From Synechococcus sp. NOUM97013 (GTDB lineage: Bacteria > Cyanobacteriota > Cyanobacteriia > PCC-6307 > Cyanobiaceae): a stretch of DNA of 64,000 bases. Shown one piece after another: positions 25,579-33,588 of the stretch (position 1 is the stretch's first letter; every line of letters starts with the position of its first letter). Both the position numbers and the translations under genes were made by a program. The notes beneath the pieces are model-generated. The model searched no databases. It had not been told where the DNA came from and saw only the letters and a program-made list of their open reading frames with translations. The stretch lies in assembly GCF_014279815.1 (NCBI RefSeq), contig NZ_CP047941.1, positions 1,736,001-1,800,000 of the forward strand, read 5' to 3'.

Positions 25579-26556
25579 ATGCCCCAGCAACTGGCGTGGA
25601 CGACAGACGAAGCCAAGCTCGTGCTTCAGGCCATCAAAAACGTGGGCACCGCAGGGGGCGTGCTCAAACTGCAGCCGATCATCCTGGAGATGATGGAGGC
25701 CATCCAGACGCACGTTCTGCATTCAGACATCGATCTGCAGAACCTGGTGATCATTCCTCCCACCCAATATCCAGAGCTGATTAACGATCCAGACCAGCGA
25801 GAACAATTGATTCAGATGCTGGTACTCATTCCCTACGTCGACATGACGGTGGATGCGCGCATGGTGGGCGTGGTGGACGACTTCGCAGAATTTCTCCAGG
25901 TCAACCCCCAGACGCTGCGTGACCTGCATCAAGTTCGCGACAACCACCTCAGACGCCTGCTGCTCGATTACGGACGCCGGAGCATGGGTGAATTCCTGCG
26001 CCTCGACAGCCCTTCAAAATTCGTGCGCGGCATTATCAGTGCAATTCATCAGGCCATCGGCGATCCAACCGTCGCCAGCCGCTATCAGACCCTGCAGGAC
26101 TATCCGGATGGAAGCCTTGGCCACAGCTTTTTCCACTGGTATCGAGACCGCAACTGGGCACTGCCTGGCGAGCACAAGAGCACCTCGGAACTGCTGGTGA
26201 ACCACGACTGTTGCCACATCCTGGGTGGCTTCAACACCGACACACGGGGCGAAATGAATGTGGCAGCTTTCCAGGCTGGCCTGTTCACCGATGGATTCGG
26301 CTTTGAATCCCTGCTGGAAGTGATGCTCGATTTCCATCTTGGAAAATCCTTCAGCACCACCGACAGTCTGCTTCCACCGGAAACAGGGAAGTTCATCCCC
26401 GACGAAGCCATGGCGGGCTACGAAAAAGGACTGGCCTGCAACATGAATCTGATCCAAGACTTTGATTTCTGGAAGCATGCCGATCAACAGGTCACCCAAC
26501 TCAGAGAGCAGTTCCACATCCCCCCAACCCCTGGTCCGGTATTGCTCAAACCATGA
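25579..26556 (+). CDS. Coq4-like domain protein
   Basis: 325 residues. The central region carries an HDxxH motif (NHDCCHILGGFNTDTRGEM, first His at about 209) with a downstream Glu, matching the zinc-binding pattern of Coq4. In eukaryotes and some bacteria Coq4 proteins help remodel the ubiquinone head group. Cyanobacteria make plastoquinone rather than ubiquinone, so the substrate here is open. The N-terminal half (LQPIILEMMEAIQTHVLH) is helical and not recognised. ATG at 25579 preferred to GTG at 25576. Confidence 0.75.
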   Translation: MPQQLAWTTDEAKLVLQAIKNVGTAGGVLKLQPIILEMMEAIQTHVLHSDIDLQNLVIIPPTQYPELINDPDQREQLIQMLVLIPYVDMTVDARMVGVVDDFAEFLQVNPQTLRDLHQVRDNHLRRLLLDYGRRSMGEFLRLDSPSKFVRGIISAIHQAIGDPTVASRYQTLQDYPDGSLGHSFFHWYRDRNWALPGEHKSTSELLVNHDCCHILGGFNTDTRGEMNVAAFQAGLFTDGFGFESLLEVMLDFHLGKSFSTTDSLLPPETGKFIPDEAMAGYEKGLACNMNLIQDFDFWKHADQQVTQLREQFHIPPTPGPVLLKP

Positions 26557-26580
26557 AAAAGGCGGGGTTTCCCCCGCCAC
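26556..26580 (-). terminator. Intrinsic terminator for the pyrophosphatase gene
   Basis: Read leftward: GGCGGGGGAAACCCCGCC hairpin followed by TTTTTC. It lies about 40 bp beyond the ppa stop and its U-tract overlaps the stop codon of the convergent Coq4-like gene. Confidence 0.8.
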
Positions 26581-26619
26581 GCCTGGTTGATCACCAGTGT
26601 TGAACACAATCGTTGGAGA

Positions 26620-27207
26620 TCAGTCGACCAGCTTGGGGTCAATTTCCGCCATGTAGCGGGCCTCACAGCTCTTGATGATCTCGACAGCCTTCTCTGTTCC
26701 GAAAAACCCATTCACTCTGCAAGTTCCGGGCTTCTTCAGATCCTTGTAGTGCTCCCAGTAATAAGTGGTTTCCTTTTTCCAGTGATCACCAAGGTCCTCG
26801 AAGCTCTTGATGTGATCCATCCGCTTGTCATCCGCCAACACAGCGATGACTTTGTCGTCGACTTCACCACCATCATCGAAGGTCATGATGCCGATGATGC
26901 GGGCTTCCACGATCGAGCCGGGAATCAGTGGCTCAGTGACGTTGACAATCTCGATGTCCAGTGGATCGCCATCCTCATCCCAGGTGCGGGGAATGCAGCC
27001 GTAAGCGAAGGGATAGGAAAGAGATGAATAACCGACCCGATCCAGCTTCAGATGACCGGTCTCGGTGATCAGCTCGTACTTGTTGATCGTGTTCGAGTTG
27101 AGCTCGACGATCGTGTTCAGACGCAGCTCGGATTCATCCGCGAAGGCGGGGAGCACATGCAGCAGATTGGGCATGCTCCGGCTGGGAGCCTGGTCGAGAT
27201 TGGCCAT
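26620..27207 (-). CDS. ppa: Inorganic pyrophosphatase, family I, intact active site
   Basis: 195 residues from the ATG at 27207. The active-site residues of family I are all visible: NKYE, DRVGYSSLSYPFAYG, the full signature DEDGDPLDI and FDDGGEVDDK, which align with the E. coli residues D65, D67, D70, D97, D102 and K104. A Lys/Tyr-rich segment (HWKKETTYYWEHYKDLKK) follows, as in longer members. It hydrolyses PPi from biosynthesis and so pulls DNA, RNA and protein synthesis forward. The contrast with the D-to-S paralog at 1-359 suggests this copy supplies the activity. Confidence 0.92.
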   Translation of the reverse strand: MANLDQAPSRSMPNLLHVLPAFADESELRLNTIVELNSNTINKYELITETGHLKLDRVGYSSLSYPFAYGCIPRTWDEDGDPLDIEIVNVTEPLIPGSIVEARIIGIMTFDDGGEVDDKVIAVLADDKRMDHIKSFEDLGDHWKKETTYYWEHYKDLKKPGTCRVNGFFGTEKAVEIIKSCEARYMAEIDPKLVD

Positions 27208-27352
27208 GGGAGACGGCGATCGGCGCAGTGATCCTACGGGGGGCACCACGGCTGCTTTTGAGAGCCACCTTGAATCGAAAATGGCGAACCCAGTGGCCTG
27301 AAATTGAGCCTGAACTCAGGCCCCTCATCTCCAGCACCAGAAGCCGCGAGAG

Positions 27353-28888
27353 TTAGCTCCTAAGCGCGGACAGCATGCTCAGCTTGTCGTCCAAATAGCT
27401 GAGGAAAGGAGCACTCGACAGCGGTCGACCCGACACCTGTTCCACGAGCTGCTCCGCATTCAAAGCACGGCCCACGGGGTGCACGTGCTCCCTGAGCCAG
27501 GCCAGCAACGGCGTTACATCCCCCCGGGACACATGCTCTTCCGGTGAACCGATCGCTGCGGTCATCGCCTCGCTGATCTGGGCACTGACGAGATGACCCA
27601 GCAGATACGACGGGAAATAACCGAAGAGTCCTTCACTCCAATGCACGTCCTGCAGGCAGCCCTCGGCATCGTCGGCTGGTGTGACGCCCAGCAGTTCGCC
27701 GTAACGACGATTCCATTCGCTGGGGAGATCTTCAACCGGCATTCCCTGCTCCAGCAGGGCCAATTCCAGATCCGTACGAATCAGGATATGCAGCCCGTAA
27801 CTGAGTTCATCGGCTTCCACGCGGTTGCAGCCAGGAGCCATGGGATTCATGGCTTGCCAAAGATCCCTCGATGAGGTCACCGGAGCTCCGGCAGTGGCAA
27901 AGGGCTGCCACCAGCGCTCCGAGAACGGCTGGCTGCGGGCCACCCGGTTCTCCCAGAACAGCGACTGACTTTCATGAACGGCCATCGACGTGGCCTGACC
28001 AAGAGGCCAGGCGAACCACTGATGACTCGATTCAGGCAAGCCCTGCTCGTAAAGGCTGTGTCCCCATTCATGGGCTGTGGCCAGAAAGCAGGACAGGGGC
28101 TGACCCGCCACCACCCTGGTCGTGATGCGGAAGTCGCGGGGACCCAGGGTGATGGAAAAAGGATGAGGTGAGGCGGCAACACAGGTGATCGAGGCATCTC
28201 GGCCCCACTCCTCAAGCAACTGGTCACAGAGTTTCTGCTGCGTCGCAGGCGTCAGATCCCAGCTGAGGGAAGCAGGGCGGGGACCACCTGGAAGCGCATC
28301 CAGCAGAGCGGGGAGACGGCGACGCAGCGGTGCGAACAGCTCTTGAAGCCGAGCCAGGGTGAGATCCGGTTCGAAAGGTTGTGCCAGCGTTTCCCAGCAG
28401 CTGCGTGGTTCCGCCAGCTGACGGGCTTGCTCCTGGCGCAGATCCACCATCTGCCGCAACGCTGGAGCAAAGAGCTGAAAGTCCGATGTGGCTTTGGCTT
28501 GCTGCCAGAGGTCGTATCCCTGGGATTTGGCCGTCGCGAGCGCACTCACCAAAGCAGGGTCAAGTGACTGCTGGCGACGAAGATCCTGCTCGAGCAAATC
28601 AAGATTGCGCGCTTGCTCCTTCAGCTCACCAACCTCACCAGTGCTGGCGTTGGCTTGCCACTCAGCGCGTGCATCCGCAATCAGATCGGCATAGCGCTGC
28701 GAGCTTTGACGCGCATGCAATTGACGTGCCAGCAAGGCCAGTTGCTGGCCACGCCAAGCAGCTCCGCCGCTGGGCATGCGGGTGTTCTGATCCCAGTAGA
28801 GCGTGCTCTGGATCGAGCCCAGCAATTGGGTTTCCTGCAGGTGCCCGCCAAGGCGTGTCCAGGCGTTAGGGGTCGCACTGCGATTCAT
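27353..28888 (-). CDS. Carboxypeptidase Taq-type metallopeptidase (M32)
   Basis: 511 residues, the usual M32 length. These cytosolic zinc enzymes remove C-terminal residues from peptides. The zinc motif is HEWGH (ATAHEWGHSLYEQG, about residues 271-275) with a downstream HESQSLFWEN supplying the third ligand. Other family blocks are YWDQNTRMP near the N-terminus, PFSITLGPRDFRITTR, EADELSYGLHILIRTDLE and FGYFPSYLLGHLVSAQ. Start at ATG 28888. Confidence 0.93.
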   Translation of the reverse strand: MNRSATPNAWTRLGGHLQETQLLGSIQSTLYWDQNTRMPSGGAAWRGQQLALLARQLHARQSSQRYADLIADARAEWQANASTGEVGELKEQARNLDLLEQDLRRQQSLDPALVSALATAKSQGYDLWQQAKATSDFQLFAPALRQMVDLRQEQARQLAEPRSCWETLAQPFEPDLTLARLQELFAPLRRRLPALLDALPGGPRPASLSWDLTPATQQKLCDQLLEEWGRDASITCVAASPHPFSITLGPRDFRITTRVVAGQPLSCFLATAHEWGHSLYEQGLPESSHQWFAWPLGQATSMAVHESQSLFWENRVARSQPFSERWWQPFATAGAPVTSSRDLWQAMNPMAPGCNRVEADELSYGLHILIRTDLELALLEQGMPVEDLPSEWNRRYGELLGVTPADDAEGCLQDVHWSEGLFGYFPSYLLGHLVSAQISEAMTAAIGSPEEHVSRGDVTPLLAWLREHVHPVGRALNAEQLVEQVSGRPLSSAPFLSYLDDKLSMLSALRS

Positions 28889-28898
28889 CTGAGCTCAG

Positions 28899-29144
28899 TC
28901 AGTCCCGGCGGCAGTAGTCACCGCCAATGCTGCTCCAGCCTGACGGACAGTCATCACCCATCGCGGGCCGCAGGGTGTAAGTCATCAATCCCAGGGCACT
29001 GCACTTGCCATTGGCCGTGTCGATGTAACCCATGGGGCACTCGCTCGTGAGCTTTTTCACGACCCTTTGGGCACGGACCGTGGAGGCTTGGACCACACAA
29101 AACACCACGATGATCAGCGGGAGACAGAGCTTCCTGTTGAACAT
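28899..29144 (-). CDS. Small secreted Cys-containing protein
   Basis: 81 residues with a signal peptide (CLPLIIVVFCVVQASTVRA). The mature domain of about 55 residues carries four Cys in two similar halves: SECPMGYIDTANGKCSALG and DDCPSGWSSIGGDYCRRD. The repeated CPxGx7-9C pattern suggests two disulphides in a tiny periplasmic domain. It starts just upstream of the M32 gene with 10 bp between, so they may be co-transcribed. Function unknown. Confidence 0.65.
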   Translation of the reverse strand: MFNRKLCLPLIIVVFCVVQASTVRAQRVVKKLTSECPMGYIDTANGKCSALGLMTYTLRPAMGDDCPSGWSSIGGDYCRRD

Positions 29145-29207
29145 CCGCACAATCGCAGCGTTTCACCAGACGCAGGCTAAAGCTGAAGACCAGAAACGAC
29201 GTTCACC

Positions 29208-29489
29208 ATGGCCGCACTGCTCAGCGCACCAGAGAGGGAACAGCTTGGCGCCAAGCTGAACCACTGGCAGGTGATGGACGATCGCTTGAAGCGTCAATGC
29301 CAGTTCAACGATTTCAGCGAGGCGTTCGCCTTCATGACCCGGGTGGCGCTGTTGGCAGAAACCATGCAGCACCACCCCAACTGGAGCAACGTCTACAACC
29401 GCGTGACGATCGAGCTGACCACGCACGATCTCGGGGGCCTGAGTGATCTGGATGCTGCGATGGCCCACGCCATCGACGCGCTTCTCTGA
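29208..29489 (+). CDS. phhB: Pterin-4a-carbinolamine dehydratase-like protein
   Basis: 93 residues of the PCD/DCoH family, which dehydrates 4a-hydroxytetrahydrobiopterin to recycle the pterin cofactor. The active-site pattern HHPNWSNVYNRV is present after FMTRVALLAETM, and the C-terminal LSDLDAAMAHAIDALL helix closes the fold. No aromatic amino acid hydroxylase gene is nearby, so a role with molybdopterin or other pterins, as proposed for some bacterial members, is possible. Confidence 0.9.
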   Translation: MAALLSAPEREQLGAKLNHWQVMDDRLKRQCQFNDFSEAFAFMTRVALLAETMQHHPNWSNVYNRVTIELTTHDLGGLSDLDAAMAHAIDALL

Positions 29490-29527
29490 GCCACTGCCAG
29501 AATGAAAAGGTGGTTCAATCAGTCCCG

Positions 29528-30658
29528 ATGACGGCCAGCGCAACCCGTAACTCAACAGTGCCGGTGACGATTCTCACCGGGTTCCTAGGGGCGGGCAAAA
29601 CCACACTGCTTAACCACATCCTGAGCAATCAGGACGGGCTGAAAACCGCCGTTCTGGTCAATGAATTCGGAGAAATCGGGATCGACAACGAGCTGGTGGT
29701 AAGCACTAGTGAAGACATGGTCGAACTGAGCAACGGCTGCATCTGCTGCTCGATCAATGGTGAGCTGTTAGATGCCGTGGATCGCATCCTCGATCGCCCC
29801 AGTCCTCCTGAGTATCTCGTGGTGGAAACCACCGGCTTGGCCGATCCACTGCCTGTAGCGATGACCTTTTTGGGCAGCGAGCTGCGCGACCAGACACGAC
29901 TCGACTCGATCATCACACTGATTGATGCTGAGAATTTCGGCTCCGAAATTCTGGCCAGTGAGGTGGGCCGATCTCAGGTGATTTATGGCGATATTTTGAT
30001 GCTCAACAAGACCGACCTCGTCGAAGAGAGCCGGTTGGTGGCCCTGGAGAACGAACTGCGCGAGGTCAAAAAAGATGCCCGCATTTTGCGCTCAGTGAAA
30101 GGCGAGGTACCGCTCCCCTTGCTTCTGAGTGTGGGCCTGTTCGAATCCGACCGGGTGGTGAGTCCAGCCCAGGATCCGAGCCTCGATCACAGCGACTGCG
30201 ATCACGACCACGGACATTGCAGCCATGACCATGACCATGACCATGACCATGGACACCATCACGATCATGGACACGGGCATCACCACGACCACGGGCACAG
30301 TCACCACGACCACGGTCACGACCATGACCACAGCCATGACCATGGCTCTGCCGACCACCTCGCGATTGAGGGGTTCACATCGCTGTCATTCGCAAGCCCT
30401 CGCCCTTTCGATCTAAGAGCGTTCCAGAACTTCCTCGACAACCAGCTACCTGGAAGCGTGTTTCGTGCCAAGGGAATTCTTTGGTTCAAGGAGAGCGAGC
30501 GGCGTCATGTGTTCCATCTGGCCGGGAAACGCTTTTCGATCGATGACAGCGACTGGACTGGTGAACGCAAAAACCAATTGGTTCTGATCGGCCGTGACCT
30601 GGAGCACGACACCTTGAGACAACAGCTTCAAGCCTGTGTCTGCGACATTTCTGAATGA
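29528..30658 (+). CDS. CobW/COG0523-family GTPase with long His-rich segment
   Basis: 376 residues. G3E-family GTPase thought to load metals into target proteins. The Walker A loop is GFLGAGKTT (about 18-26), the metal-binding CICC is at about 71-74 (SNGCICCSI), and the guanine motif is NKTDLVEESRLV. At about residues 218-275 lies a stretch dominated by His, Asp and Gly (repeats of HDHGH), which should bind several Zn, Co or Ni ions. The C-terminal CobW domain follows (RAKGILWFKESERRHVFHL). The specific metal cannot be read. ATG at 29528 preferred over GTG at 29510. Confidence 0.9.
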   Translation: MTASATRNSTVPVTILTGFLGAGKTTLLNHILSNQDGLKTAVLVNEFGEIGIDNELVVSTSEDMVELSNGCICCSINGELLDAVDRILDRPSPPEYLVVETTGLADPLPVAMTFLGSELRDQTRLDSIITLIDAENFGSEILASEVGRSQVIYGDILMLNKTDLVEESRLVALENELREVKKDARILRSVKGEVPLPLLLSVGLFESDRVVSPAQDPSLDHSDCDHDHGHCSHDHDHDHDHGHHHDHGHGHHHDHGHSHHDHGHDHDHSHDHGSADHLAIEGFTSLSFASPRPFDLRAFQNFLDNQLPGSVFRAKGILWFKESERRHVFHLAGKRFSIDDSDWTGERKNQLVLIGRDLEHDTLRQQLQACVCDISE

Positions 30659-30721
30659 GTCATCATTGATTCACCCACGATCGGAAAACACCATTAGGCT
30701 GCCGATCAAAGAGGAGGGAGC

Positions 30722-30868
30722 ATGGTTGAAGTTCTCGCAGCAGGTGGTCTGATCACCGCTCTGTTGCTCGCCTTCTGGCTTCTGCTGGATTCCGATGATG
30801 ACAACGGCGGTGGCGGCTTGATGGAGCCCGCACTTGTTCCCATTCCTGTCCGTCACACAAGGCGCTGA
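30722..30868 (+). CDS. 48-residue single-span membrane protein
   Basis: ATG at 30722, after the CobW gene. One hydrophobic helix (LAAGGLITALLLAFWLLL) is followed by an acidic DSDDDNGGGG linker and a short basic end (PVRHTRR). A GAGGAGG-like ribosome-binding sequence sits about 5-11 bp upstream of the ATG, which strongly supports translation. A good terminator follows. Function unknown. Confidence 0.6.
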   Translation: MVEVLAAGGLITALLLAFWLLLDSDDDNGGGGLMEPALVPIPVRHTRR

Positions 30869-30912
30869 TCTGCAGCGTTCTCACAACGCTTTTTAATTCC
30901 TTCATTGGATTG

Positions 30913-30945
30913 ACCACCCACCGCGATTGCGGCGGGTGGTTTTTT
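30913..30945 (+). terminator. Intrinsic terminator
   Basis: ACCACCCACCGC-GATT-GCGGCGGGTGGT, a 12-bp stem with one mismatch, followed by TTTTTT. It ends the CobW/miniprotein transcript before the iron permease promoter. Confidence 0.85.
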
Positions 30946-30968
30946 AATGGGGGCCAGCAGGTTATTGA

Positions 30969-30989
30969 AATTGAATATGATTCTCAATT
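30969..30989. promoter_or_regulatory. Fur-box-like operator
   Basis: A 21-bp near-palindrome, AATTGAATATGATTCTCAATT, symmetric about the G with 8 of 10 positions paired. Its core TGAATAT-G-ATTCTCA fits the 7-1-7 form of ferric uptake regulator sites. It lies 25-65 bp before the possible starts of the ABC iron permease gene, where iron-dependent repression would be expected. Confidence 0.6.
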
Positions 30990-31034
30990 CATTGATTGGC
31001 CCTTGACTCGACCGTGAGCAGCGATCCCTTCGCG

Positions 31035-32597
31035 ATGCCTGGCGTCCTTCGTGAGGCCACCCATCCCCGGGCGTCCAGCGTGCTGTCGGGTCGGCTTCTA
31101 CTGGTCGCAGGCGCCGTGTTGATCGCGGCCTTGGCGCTTCTCCCCATCGCCGGACTGCTGCGTGAGGGCCTGCTCGGACTAACCCGTGGCAATGCCAGTC
31201 TCGGCCCTGATGGATTGGCGCAGGTACGCGGCACGGTGACACTGCTGCTTGGCACTGCAAGCCTTGGGGGTTTGGTGGGCACCGCCAATGGTTGGCTTCT
31301 GGCCAACTGCCGGTTCCCCGGTCGCCGCTGGTTGCGGATCGCCCAGCTGCTGCCCCTGGCAACACCCTCCTATCTGCTCGCTGCCACATTGATAGACCTA
31401 GGCAGTCTCTACACCATTCACATCCATGGGATGGGATGGGGAATCGCGGTGATGGGGCTGACGACCTATCCCTATGTCTTCCTCCTGAGCACAGAGAGCT
31501 TCAGCATCAGTGGACGCCGTCAGCTTGAGGCCTGCCGATCCCTGGGTGTTGGCCCTTGGAGCAGCTTTAGACGGATCGCCCTTCCCATGGCCCTTCCGGC
31601 CATTGGCGCAGGCATCGCGCTGATGGGCATGGAAGTGGCCAACGAACTGGGTGCCGTGCAGCTGTTGGGCATTCCCAGCCTTTCGGCAGGCATCCTGCAG
31701 GCCTGGCAGATTGATGGGAATGCCACCGGTGCGGTGGGGCTGGCCCTCATCACGCTCTGCATTGTGCTGATGCTTCTGGTGGGCGAACGCTGGCTGCGTC
31801 GACGCAGTCGCCGCTGGTCGGAGGGCGTGGCAGGTGGAGAATCTCCGGCCTGGACACTGCAGGGAGGACGGGCGGTCATCGCCCAGTGCCTGGGAGCCTT
31901 GCCACCGTTGATCAGTCTTGGCATTCCACTCACCTGGGCAGGGATGAACGCTGAGCAACTCACGAGAGGATTTGAACCTGAGCTTGTTCTGCTCACCGTT
32001 CGCAGCCTGGGCCTCGCCCTGGCCGCCACCCTGCTGGCGGGTTGCGCCGCTTTGCTGCTCTCGATCGCCAAACGCTGGAGTCGATCCCACTGGCTGAGAA
32101 GTGTCACCTTCCTCGCTGGAATGGGGTACGCGATTCCTGGTGCTGTACTAGCGCTAGCCCTCCTACTGCTCGGAGGCCCCTGGCAGCTTTCACCGATCCT
32201 CCTGCTGCTTTGGGGCTACAGCGATCGATTTCTAGCCGTCAATAAAGGAAGCCTCGATGCAGCCCTCGAGCGCCTCTCACCAAGCCTCGATGAAGCGGCC
32301 ACAGGACTGGGTCTGCGCTGGCCGGCCGTGCTGAGAAGGGTGCATTTCCCGCTGCTTCGTGGGCCCATCCTGGCGGGGGGATTGCTGGTGTTTGTGGACA
32401 CCGTGAAAGAGCTTCCACTGACATGGGCCCTGCGCCCCTTTGATTTCGACACACTGGCCGTCCGGGTGTACCAGTACGCCGGCGATGAGCGGCTTGCGGC
32501 AGCACTCTGGCCTGCACTGATGATCCTGACTCTGGGGCTGCTGGCGGCCTCTGCCCTGATACCTCGACTCGACCGGGATGTGAAGCCAACCTCCTGA
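31035..32597 (+). CDS. ABC transporter permease, ferric iron type (FutB-like)
   Basis: About 520 residues with some twelve hydrophobic spans in two homologous halves, the architecture of iron(III) importer permeases. Each half carries an EAA-like loop for the ATPase: LEACRSLGVGPWSSFRRIAL (first) and LDEAATGLGLRWPAVLRRVH (second). It should work with a periplasmic iron-binding protein and an ATPase that are not in this window. The Fur-box-like site upstream supports iron. The start is uncertain: GTG at 31014 and TTG at 30996 are alternatives to the ATG at 31035. Confidence 0.85.
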   Translation: MPGVLREATHPRASSVLSGRLLLVAGAVLIAALALLPIAGLLREGLLGLTRGNASLGPDGLAQVRGTVTLLLGTASLGGLVGTANGWLLANCRFPGRRWLRIAQLLPLATPSYLLAATLIDLGSLYTIHIHGMGWGIAVMGLTTYPYVFLLSTESFSISGRRQLEACRSLGVGPWSSFRRIALPMALPAIGAGIALMGMEVANELGAVQLLGIPSLSAGILQAWQIDGNATGAVGLALITLCIVLMLLVGERWLRRRSRRWSEGVAGGESPAWTLQGGRAVIAQCLGALPPLISLGIPLTWAGMNAEQLTRGFEPELVLLTVRSLGLALAATLLAGCAALLLSIAKRWSRSHWLRSVTFLAGMGYAIPGAVLALALLLLGGPWQLSPILLLLWGYSDRFLAVNKGSLDAALERLSPSLDEAATGLGLRWPAVLRRVHFPLLRGPILAGGLLVFVDTVKELPLTWALRPFDFDTLAVRVYQYAGDERLAAALWPALMILTLGLLAASALIPRLDRDVKPTS

Positions 32598-32637
32598 GAG
32601 ATCAAGGTGCGACGCAAGGGCAGCCACGACTTGAGCG

Positions 32638-33588
32638 TCAACTTGCCGATTCAGCAAGCAAACGATCAGCGCGTGCTCCAGCGGCAGCGAGCACATCAGC
32701 AAGGGTGACCACCAACCGATAACTCAGGGCAACGGCCAACAATCCTGCTTCTGGCACGGATAGACCCAATCGCAGCAGCAAGACAGCCTCAAAAACACCC
32801 AGGCCTCCTGGGGCCGCTGGAACAACGAGCCCGGCGGCCCAGGCCAGGGAAAAGGCCGCCATCCAGCTTCCAGGTGACAACACAGCCCCCAGATCAAACA
32901 CCTGGACGCAACACCAGAACCCCGAGAAGCGGGACGCAATGAACAGCAATTCAGCCGCGAGTGGAGTCCAGGGGTAGCCCCGTCGACCACTGCCAAGCTG
33001 CTCTGGCGGCGGCAAAGCCTCGAGACCGGGTTCGGCCTGATTCAGCTGCCTCAGTCGACTGCGCTCCAGGCGACACAGCAGAGGCTCTCGCCACCGAGGA
33101 AGCAACAGAAGCGCAGGCAGCGGCGCCAACAGCACCAACCCGTTCTGCCATCCGCCCACCGGCAACCAGAGCACTGCAGCCACCGCCATCAGCATTGGCT
33201 CCAGCAACACAGAAACCAGCGCGGGGCCCGTGCCGATAGAAGGCCCCAGTGCTCGCACACGCCTCAGGAAATGCCAGACCCCGCCCGGCAGATATTTCAA
33301 CAGGTTGCTGCTGAGATACAGGGGCACCAGTGGCACCGGGCCGGAGCCATGCCCCAGCCATGCCACCAGAACTTTCCAGGCGAGGGCGTTGACCACCAAG
33401 CTCAGCCAGCTGAGCCCCAACCCCGTGACCAACCACCACCAACCACGGGCTGAAATCGAGAGTTCACGCAGACCTTGGGCATGGCCCGCCAGAGCCCATC
33501 CCACGAAACCCAGGGTGAGCAGAGTGACCCAGAGTTTCAGGCCACCAGGGAGCGTTTTGGTCAAACGGGTCTGGAGTCGCTTCAGCAT
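32638..33588 (-). CDS. Lysylphosphatidylglycerol synthetase-like/UPF0104 membrane protein
   Basis: 316 residues with about seven or eight spans. The pattern YLSSNLLKYLPGGVWHFLRR, and near the end AAGLVVPAAPGGLGVFEAVLL, is the signature of the UPF0104 family, related to the flippase part of MprF. Members may move lipids across the membrane. The C-terminal aminoacyl-transfer domain of MprF is absent. The stop-side gene order and a 7-bp overlap with the LarC gene indicate co-transcription. Confidence 0.78.
   Translation of the reverse strand: MLKRLQTRLTKTLPGGLKLWVTLLTLGFVGWALAGHAQGLRELSISARGWWWLVTGLGLSWLSLVVNALAWKVLVAWLGHGSGPVPLVPLYLSSNLLKYLPGGVWHFLRRVRALGPSIGTGPALVSVLLEPMLMAVAAVLWLPVGGWQNGLVLLAPLPALLLLPRWREPLLCRLERSRLRQLNQAEPGLEALPPPEQLGSGRRGYPWTPLAAELLFIASRFSGFWCCVQVFDLGAVLSPGSWMAAFSLAWAAGLVVPAAPGGLGVFEAVLLLRLGLSVPEAGLLAVALSYRLVVTLADVLAAAGARADRLLAESAS

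Noticed and set aside
30180-30355. Short tandem repeats that could suggest a CRISPR or satellite
   Set aside because: The repeats are in-frame His/Asp/Gly codons of the CobW protein, with no spacers.
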